Shown one piece after another: positions 60,232-64,000 of a stretch of DNA of 64,000 nt. Source of the stretch: Hymenopus coronatus (Eukaryota; Arthropoda; Insecta; Mantodea; Hymenopodidae); NCBI GenBank assembly GCA_030762935.1, contig CM060883.1:49463001-49527000 (forward strand), given 5' to 3'. The notes under the pieces are model-generated. The model ran no database searches. It had not been told where the DNA came from and saw nothing but the letters and a program-made list of their open reading frames with translations. The position numbers and the translations under genes are program-made. Numbering within the stretch: position 1 is the first letter of the stretch; each line of letters starts with the position of its first letter.

Positions 60232-63200
60232 GTGTGTCCGTGTGTCTGTGAACACGATAACTCAAAAACGAAAAGTCGGTAAAATACCAAACTTGTATTT
60301 AAGTTTAGTATCTTCCAGGTATGCGACACGAAGATTTGGAGAAAAATCCCCCCACTCCCAACTACCCTTTACATGGAACATTTTTCGAACATTTTTATTT
60401 TCTCAAAAATGGCTCTAACGATTTTGATTAAAATTTCGTATATTAAACATATTTATCTGACAAATAAAATGTATATCTTGAATTTTCTGGGAATAGCCTC
60501 TGAAGAGTAGTATAATCTGAATGAATTTTACTAAATTTTGAATAACTGCTAAACCGTAAGAGATGGACAAAAACTTACTGCACAAAAAATGTAGAGCACA
60601 CTAAAACACACAATTTATGTTGTATATATTTTTTTCGTGGAGTTCGTCGTTTTTGTGACATTCCTTATATTTGGTTTCTGCTATGAAAAATGTATACTTT
60701 TCTCATACAGGAACTTGTCAACTTCTATCCATATAGACAAAGGAACTTCATTGATATATCAACCAGCTTTTGACTATCACTTTAACGTACAGTTGTCCCT
60801 TATTTCGCTTCTGCTTACAAGGAAGCGAGTAATTAGACTATTTCTGCTATTTGTTTTCTGATTAGCATAAAGTAAATACAAGTATAAGCTTTTTAAGAAT
60901 AATTTGTTGCAGGGATATGGAGAAAGTCATGTGAATGGTACACATAAGATTTTTCATATAGCATTAATTTTACATTAAGTTTTATGCCATTGTGTTAACA
61001 ATTACTTTATTCTCATTGATTCCTACATATATTAACCATCAGACTTAACTATTTAATAAGAAGACTGTTTTTGTTCCTCAGATCACAACCTATCACGTAC
61101 ACACCTTTGAAACCTACAGAGGATGCAGAAGTTGGAGATTTCAACAGCCAGAGAAAAACTAGGTTCATCATTCATGGCTGGATGTCTAGTGGGGACAACA
61201 TGGCTCACATCAGAAAAGGTAAGAACAATCTGTGCTTTAGATTAAAGCTAAACAAACCTTCCCCTAGCTTTTCTTGTTTTAACAGGATCTTGGCTAAATG
61301 TAACATTAATTTCAATGGATTTCAAGTTGCTATCAATTTTAGAGAGATTTAGTAAAACCTATTACGAGCACCAGCCAATAAATAAAGTTACCCATTTTTT
61401 CTCTGTAAACCACTTGTTTTAAGATTAAGTATGGTGTATGGTGGCTGCGTTTGACCTTCAAAAGTACGTGCTTGCTCAGCGTTCGCCAGTAAGGTACCAG
61501 CTGCTATGGAGCTACCACATGATAGCGTGTCCGCTGTGAAGTCCGTTCTGTTGTTCGCTTTTTCACGGCGAAAAATGAAACGGCTATCAATATCCGTCGC
61601 CATTTAGTGTGTGCTTATGGTGAAGGATGCATGAGCATTCAAATGGTTTGCCGCTAGCGTTCATGGTTCCTGGAAGGATGGCAAAATTTGCCTGATGAAG
61701 AGCTCAGCGGCATGCGAGATTGCAGATGCTAGTTCAGTTTTGGACTAAGGTTCTGTCCTGAGCCTTTCCTATTGGTTACGGAGACAATGGCTACGTGACA
61801 GGTGAACGACAGGTTTTGAGATTTCGTCGGGGTTAGGCTACGTTAGGTTAGGTGTATGTAAATGCACTGGATCAAAATATGGGGTAATGATGGATTTTCT
61901 GAAAATCGGTTCAGCGTTCCAATGCGAAATGCACAGTCTTCCGTTCGTTTTGTCTGATTGTGCATGGGTAGCCACGTTAGTCAATCGACCAATGGCAGAG
62001 TAAACTCTAAAACTGAACAAGAATCTGCAATGTCGCCAGCGGCAGGCCCCTTTACCGCTACAGGCAATGCATCCACTGTTGCTGTTCGGAATATGGAGGA
62101 TGAAGGTCAATGCGTCAGCATTGATGATATAATGAATCGACTGCCTCTGGTATGGAAATTGGATGCTCATCTATTGCGAGGATCCTGTCAGATGTCTTGC
62201 AGTATCGAAAAGTCTGTTCAAGATGAGTCCCACGTTTGCTCAGAACTTCAAATGGGACCTTCCGGATCTTGCTTTGAGTACTTCCATCTCTTTCCACAAC
62301 TCAAGTCGCACCTTGGAAGCAAGCGGTTTGCAACTGATAAAGAGGCGGAAGCGGAGGTATTGGCGAATGCGGAGCAAGCACGTGTTGTTGAAGGTCATGC
62401 GCAGCCACCATGCCTCAATGAAAGCTCCTACAGTACCAACTTAATTTTAAAACATGTGGTTTGCAGAGAAAAAATAGGGAAACTTATTTATTTGATGGCC
62501 CTCATGCTAAAATCTACTACTGAAATTTTGATTCGTAGCTGTTTATAATTTTGAAACAACATTACACGTAACTTATCAATGTATGTTTGGTAACAATATT
62601 AAAATAATATGACTATCTACCGGTGGGAGATGGGTGACGTAACTCATTGTGAATGCACTCGTGTGAAAGCGCCAGAGAAAGGATGAGAGTTCCAGTCTAA
62701 CGAAAGATCCGGATAACGTTTTCGTCCATGGCTTGAATCTTTTATTCTATCCAATCTGTAATACCTCACCCTGGCTGGTGGAGAAGTTGTTTCTTCTAAT
62801 TAATTACAAAAATGCTCGTGATCATAAATGACGTGTGACAGTCTGTAATGGAAGCCATAATGACCTGTCCCAATGTTTGGTCAGGCGTCAGTGAACTTTT
62901 TTTTTTCCGGAATCTTGTCAGGGCTCCGGTGCTGTATTCCTTTTCTCCTTTTCTTTTCCAGTTCCCTGCGTTTACTTTGTAAACCTATTTACCGTTTTCT
63001 TTTTACTGACACATATACACATTCGCCTGCAGTGCCAGAATAGTAAAAGCGGGCCTTAAACACTACCATAAAAAAATGACACGTACACGTTGAAAAACAC
63101 ACATTTACAAGTACACAAACACCCATGCCAAAGGTATTTTGCATTTTCTGGGAATAACAGTCAAGCCTTATTCATTCTAAGTAACTGATAATACGAAGAG

Positions 63201-64000
63201 CAAAAGCTTACATTCACTGTTAATTAATTGATTTTTCAAATACGTTACACAATGTTTCCAATTCTAAGAACCATTATTTTTGTTGTTATATCGTACATAC
63301 ATGGCATTTAAAAGCCAGGTGGTTCATTTTCTAAATATTTGACTATCTATCATCGTTCTTGTATGTGCAGTGAAAAGTGCATGGAAAAGACAATATACTC
63401 TTTGGGATGCCTTGCAAACTGAATGATTAGAGTATGGTTTTGTAGGATACCTGGAAGCTGGTGACTATAATGTCATTGTCGTGGAATGGTCAAAACCAGC
63501 ATCCAGTTTGTACCCCACAGCCAAGAATAATTTGAAAGTGTTTGGTGAGTACCTAGCAGCTCTCATTGACTTCCTGGTGACGTCTCATGACCTTCGACCT
63601 GAGGATATAAGCATCATTGGACATAGTCTAGGGGCTCATATGGCTGGAATTGCCGGAAACAGGACAAAATCAGGAAAACCAGCAAGAATTATAGGTGGGA
63701 TGTCCAATTTGTTTCTTATTGTACCCTAAGCTATGGAACCTTTAATTTAATCTCCTTGTTATAATCGTTGATTACAGAACTAGAATATACAATATTTTCT
63801 AATATGTTATTTCAACAGGATTGGACCCCGCAGCACCACTTTTTGGCAGCGAAGTGCTGGAAGATCGTTTGGATTTTACTGATGCACATTTTGTTGAAGT
63901 AATACATACATGTGGTGGATTGCTGGGCTGGAATGACCCATTGGGACATATTGATTTCTATCCTAATGATGGAACTTCTGTACAACCTGGTTGTGGTTGG
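43766..64000 (+). CDS. Gene 2: secreted pancreatic-type lipase, five exons, 3' end outside the window
   Basis: The exons (43766-43817, 55742-55901, 61082-61218, 63446-63694, 63819-64000) join in phase. The product starts with a signal peptide and carries the alpha/beta-hydrolase lipase domain of the pancreatic lipase/lipase H/vitellogenin-like superfamily: RFIIHGW near the oxyanion region, a Y-N-V-I-V-V-E-W strand, GHSLGAH with the nucleophile Ser, GLDPA with the catalytic Asp, a [10 protein letters not shown] segment and HIDFYPNDG. The catalytic His should follow outside the window. Known family role: secreted esterase acting on neutral lipids or phospholipids. The substrate cannot be read here. 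Introns are 11.9, 5.2, 2.2 and 0.12 kb, the first three swollen by transposons. Confidence 0.9.
43905..45310 (-). mobile_element. Three HPR units in tandem in lipase intron 1
   Basis: 43905-44148 is a decayed hairpin-side half. 44149-45058 is a full copy with long TG tract blocks (44299-44367) and the GGTACACATCAGATTTTT end. 45059-45310 is an older middle portion (GAAAATCGTTATAGTTTGAT). Confidence 0.8.
45520..45830 (-). mobile_element. Family D SINE interrupted by a family C SINE
   Basis: Family D body at 45520-45604 (TTAAAGTTACTTGACATTCG) and head at about 45740-45830 (ACACGCTACCGCAC..AGGCGGGTACC). Between them, in + orientation, TGGCCGAGTGGTTAGACCAC..GTGAGACTTGTGGTGACAAA is family C, tRNA head first. 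Confidence 0.65.
45880..46160 (-). mobile_element. Old HPR hairpin-side half
   Basis: Decayed but ordered motifs: CATTTCACCCAAAAAAGTTG, AAAAAGGTCCGCGTG, TCTCCCTACCCCCAGTTACC. Confidence 0.6.
46396..46584 (-). pseudogene. Non-LTR retrotransposon reverse transcriptase remnant
   Basis: The minus-strand frame reads [20 protein letters not shown], then [20 protein letters not shown]. This resembles the R-x-R-N-E-x-I-W-x-R-M-x-A..K segment at the C-terminal end of many insect non-LTR reverse transcriptases. No catalytic domain remains. 46160-46395 has nothing recognised. Confidence 0.45.
46740..48490. mobile_element. HPR inverted pair (tail-to-tail)
   Basis: 46740-46810: + scrap of the TCTGATG end. 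46810-47673: full minus copy ending GGAACACATCAGATTTTTTT. 47674-48490: plus copy lacking its first 50 bp, ending CTATACACTATACACGAGTA. The two large copies form an inverted repeat of about 0.8 kb. Confidence 0.85.
48545..48955. pseudogene. Two mariner transposase fragments in opposite directions
   Basis: 48551-48720 on the minus strand encodes a mariner C-terminus ([32 protein letters not shown]). 48720-48955 on the plus strand encodes [40 protein letters not shown] and [16 protein letters not shown]. Related to the 41246 mariner but distinct. Confidence 0.75.
48956..49127 (+). mobile_element. HPR fragment
   Basis: GTAAAGGGTAGTTGGGCGGG to the CA tract and GGACCTTTTTCCAAAAG. Stops in a T-run of about 25 bases. 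Confidence 0.7.
49150..49393 (+). mobile_element. tRNA-derived SINE (family A), head truncated
   Basis: Begins in the T-arm (AAGATCGTGGGCTCAAACCA) and continues through the family body to CATAAATAAAGCTCC. Confidence 0.78.
49606..50292 (+). mobile_element. 687-bp transposon with perfect 35-bp TIRs and a transposase stub
   Basis: The TIRs (CAGGGTTACTACAAAAGAAA then TAGACAACTTCAACT) are identical at both ends and flanked by TA. A plus-strand frame at 49732-50034 reads [40 protein letters not shown] and [20 protein letters not shown]. This is the helix-turn-helix region of an insect Tc1/mariner-related transposase with the catalytic domain missing. A subterminal repeat ACATTTTAGAACACGTTA is present near 49647 and inverted near 50035. 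Confidence 0.85.
50293..51016. other. AT-rich spacer
   Basis: No gene, SINE or HPR recognised. Confidence 0.4.
51031..51309 (-). mobile_element. tRNA-derived SINE (family A) with 14-bp duplication
   Basis: The family A body and head are complete. TCAAAACCTTGGAA (51017-51030) and TCAAAATCTTGGAA (51310-51323) flank it as a target duplication with one difference. Confidence 0.85.
51324..51844. other. Unassigned spacer
   Basis: 51400-51505 is locally GC-richer with an open frame, but no family is recognised and no splice sites frame it. Not called as a gene. Confidence 0.35.
51845..52570 (+). mobile_element. Old HPR copy split by about 290 bp of unrelated sequence
   Basis: 51845-52140 matches the middle (ATCAAAATCATTAGTGCTAT, TTAAATACCAAGTTT). 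52430-52570 matches the hairpin side (AAAAATGCTTTTACGGGTTC..TCAGGAACTCTCAAAATG) with the palindrome almost gone. The inserted AT/TC-rich piece has no recognised identity. Confidence 0.6.
53015..53990 (-). mobile_element. Non-LTR retrotransposon 3' fragments, partly duplicated
   Basis: The minus-strand frame 53160-53528 and its continuation read [33 protein letters not shown] and, upstream in another frame, [20 protein letters not shown] and ACEVWG. This is the end of a reverse transcriptase ORF of non-LTR type. The terminal portion with its 3' flank (GTGAGCCTAGG, AACCACAGGAATGAG) occurs twice, at about 53030-53330 and 53720-53985. The first is followed by a (CCGT)n-like tract. Confidence 0.6.
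54007..54310 (-). mobile_element. tRNA-derived SINE (family A)
   Basis: Complete: AATGGCGTGTTATTTATGGA at the left, head CGCCCTCCGTGGTGTAATGG on the minus strand at the right. A head scrap (TCGTGGTGTGGCGGTTACCA) precedes it at 53985. Confidence 0.85.
54311..54455 (+). mobile_element. tRNA-derived SINE fragment, head-to-head with the previous one
   Basis: TGGTTACCATACTAGCCTC, GCAGGTTCAATCCTGACGGA and GGGAGGAAAGTAAAGCCGG: a diverged family A relative. Confidence 0.6.
54818..55694 (-). mobile_element. Complete HPR copy just before lipase exon 2
   Basis: Palindrome CTATACGTACTATGTACATA at the left, (TG) tract 54960-54997, ACACATCAGATTTTTT at the right. It ends about 47 bp before the exon 2 acceptor. 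Confidence 0.9.
55742..55901 (+). CDS. Lipase exon 2: mature N-terminus
   Basis: Acceptor AAATTTTCAG, donor AG before GTATGC. It reads [20 protein letters not shown], then [12 protein letters not shown] and VNFQLYTR. The W-x-x-x-PD-x-x-G-x-PHLV pattern and the final F-x-LYTR strand match the N-terminal region of insect secreted lipases. The exon starts only about 50 bp after an HPR copy ends (55694), so its branch point and polypyrimidine tract sit directly beside transposon DNA. Confidence 0.85.
56115..56927 (+). mobile_element. Complete HPR copy in lipase intron 2
   Basis: AAATATGATATATTCCATTC at the start, CTACACAATATGTATGTACA and GTAGAGAAAGGGAAAAA at the end. Confidence 0.86.
57085..57300 (+). 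mobile_element. HPR scrap, TCTGATG side
   Basis: CACATTACTTTCTCTGTCCA..CTATCTACTTCATGTTAATC, truncated after AAATCTTTAATAAGCGGG. Confidence 0.55.
57443..58592 (-). mobile_element. Complete HPR copy plus half copy in tandem
   Basis: 57443-58307 is complete (palindrome CTATACGCACTATGTACATA; end GGAACACATAAGATATTTT). 58308-58592 is a decayed hairpin-side half with a TG tract. Confidence 0.86.
58650..58895 (-). mobile_element. tRNA-derived SINE (family C), complete
   Basis: + strand: TGTTTAACGCCCGCTTTAAT, GAATGAAGATGGAGCACCGG, GGGATCGAACCCGGGCCGTC and GAGTGGTCTAATCATTCGGC. The minus-strand tRNA-Leu-like head has both polymerase III boxes. Confidence 0.82.
59141..60045 (-). mobile_element. Complete HPR copy, first of a tandem pair
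   Basis: Palindrome CTATACGTAGTATGTACATA, TG tract with GTGAGTGTGTCCGTGTG blocks, and end GGAACACAGCAGATTTTTT. Confidence 0.9.
60046..60958 (-). mobile_element. Complete HPR copy, second of a tandem pair
   Basis: Starts in the same T-run that ends the previous copy. Palindrome CATACGCACTATGTACATAG, perfect (TG)n at 60184-60229, end GGTACACATAAGATTTTT. The two copies belong to different end variants, so they did not arise by simple duplication. Confidence 0.9.
61082..61218 (+). CDS. Lipase exon 3: RFIIHGW region
   Basis: Acceptor TTTGTTCCTCAG, donor G before GTAAGA. After completing a split Arg codon it reads [20 protein letters not shown], then [21 protein letters not shown]-x-F-I-I-H-G-W is a core strand of the family beside the oxyanion hole. 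The frame runs on past the donor for a while, but the sequence there is no longer lipase-like. Confidence 0.92.
61376..62497 (+). mobile_element. Mariner-like element with long TIRs, interrupted, in lipase intron 3
   Basis: Arms of roughly 110-120 bp pair: left 61376-61500 (CCATTTTTTCTCTGTAAACC, CGTGCTTGCTCAGCGTTCGC), right 62365-62497 inverted. Plus-strand transposase pieces: [20 protein letters not shown] and [13 protein letters not shown] near 61525-61650, and [20 protein letters not shown] near 62270-62340. About 450 bp of other sequence (from about 61730, with GGTTAGGCTACGTTAGGTTA) sits in the middle. Inactive. Confidence 0.72.
62498..62897. other. Unassigned intron sequence
   Basis: No exon, SINE or HPR recognised. 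Confidence 0.4.
62898..63140 (-). mobile_element. tRNA-derived SINE (family B), head truncated
   Basis: T-run, then GGAATCTTGTCAGGGCTCCG, AAACCTATTTACCGTTTTC, and CACAAACACCCATGCCAAAG: tail and body of family B on the minus strand. The tRNA head is missing. Confidence 0.7.
63446..63694 (+). CDS. Lipase exon 4: catalytic serine
   Basis: Acceptor GTTTTGTAG, donor G before GTGGGA. It reads [20 protein letters not shown], an [16 protein letters not shown] helix, then [17 protein letters not shown], the nucleophile elbow G-H-S-L-G with catalytic Ser, and ends KPARIIG. The 124-bp intron that follows is the only short one in the gene. Confidence 0.95.
63819..64000 (+). CDS. Lipase exon 5 (partial): catalytic aspartate
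   Basis: Acceptor GTTATTTCAACAG. It continues the split Gly to [10 protein letters not shown], where the Asp is the triad acid, then [14 protein letters not shown] and [19 protein letters not shown], the conserved stretch leading toward the lid/His region. The frame is open to the window edge. After HT a [13 protein letters not shown] stretch replaces the usual N/T-x-G-x-L-G pattern with similar spacing. Confidence 0.93.

Noticed and set aside
54523..60418. Recurrent open frames reading [22 protein letters not shown] in many HPR copies
   Set aside because: The peptide is read across the terminal palindrome, the same DNA is open on the other strand, frames break at different points in each copy, and no known domain appears. 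Best explained as a by-product of the repeat.
61835..61860. Telomeric TTAGG repeat
   Set aside because: Only about three imperfect units.

Overview
This is AT-rich animal nuclear DNA with spliced exons, consensus GT-AG introns, tRNA-derived SINEs, mariner transposons and very little coding sequence. An arthropod, most likely an insect, is suggested by a secreted/pancreatic-type lipase whose N-terminal layout resembles insect lipases, by several mariner lineages, and by a TTAGG-like motif near 61840. No species is named because nothing here decides it.

Two host genes can be supported, both on the + strand. Gene 1 contributes its 3' end: coding exons at 14662-14762, 17110-17324 and 25539-25672 join in phase. 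They encode the end of a single-pass membrane protein with a proline-rich stalk, one transmembrane helix and a basic tail. The reading frame stops at TGA followed by C (25670-25672) but stays open and GC-rich for 36 more codons, to a second TGA (25781-25783) directly before a good splice donor. A probable 3'UTR exon starts at 30736 and ends with two AATAAA signals. Gene 2 is a secreted lipase running from 43766 off the right edge: signal-peptide exon 43766-43817, then exons at 55742-55901, 61082-61218, 63446-63694 and 63819-64000. The GHSLGAH nucleophile elbow and the GLDPA acid motif are visible; the catalytic His lies beyond the window.

Most of the rest is repeats. One family, called HPR here (hairpin-ended repeat, about 0.75-0.9 kb), has over 40 full or partial copies and covers well over a third of the window by my boundaries. 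One end reads TCTGATGTGTTCCATTCACATG. The other is a roughly 44-bp palindrome centred on CTATGTACATAGTG. A variable TG/CA tract lies inside. It has no transposase and often sits head-to-tail. It resembles non-autonomous Helentron (HINE/DINE-1-like) elements, but that is inference. HPR strand convention: + means the TCTGATG end comes first and the hairpin last.

Other layers are at least five tRNA-derived SINE families (one copy with an 11-bp target duplication), mariner elements at 27800-29090, 29263-30487, 41246-42551 and 61376-62497 plus fragments, a 35-bp-TIR element at 49606-50292, foldback MITEs, and non-LTR retrotransposon fragments.

The most distinctive items are an array of about 128-bp units built from the start of a gene 1 exon, including its splice acceptor (16234-17109), the TGA-C extension of gene 1, and the HPR family itself.
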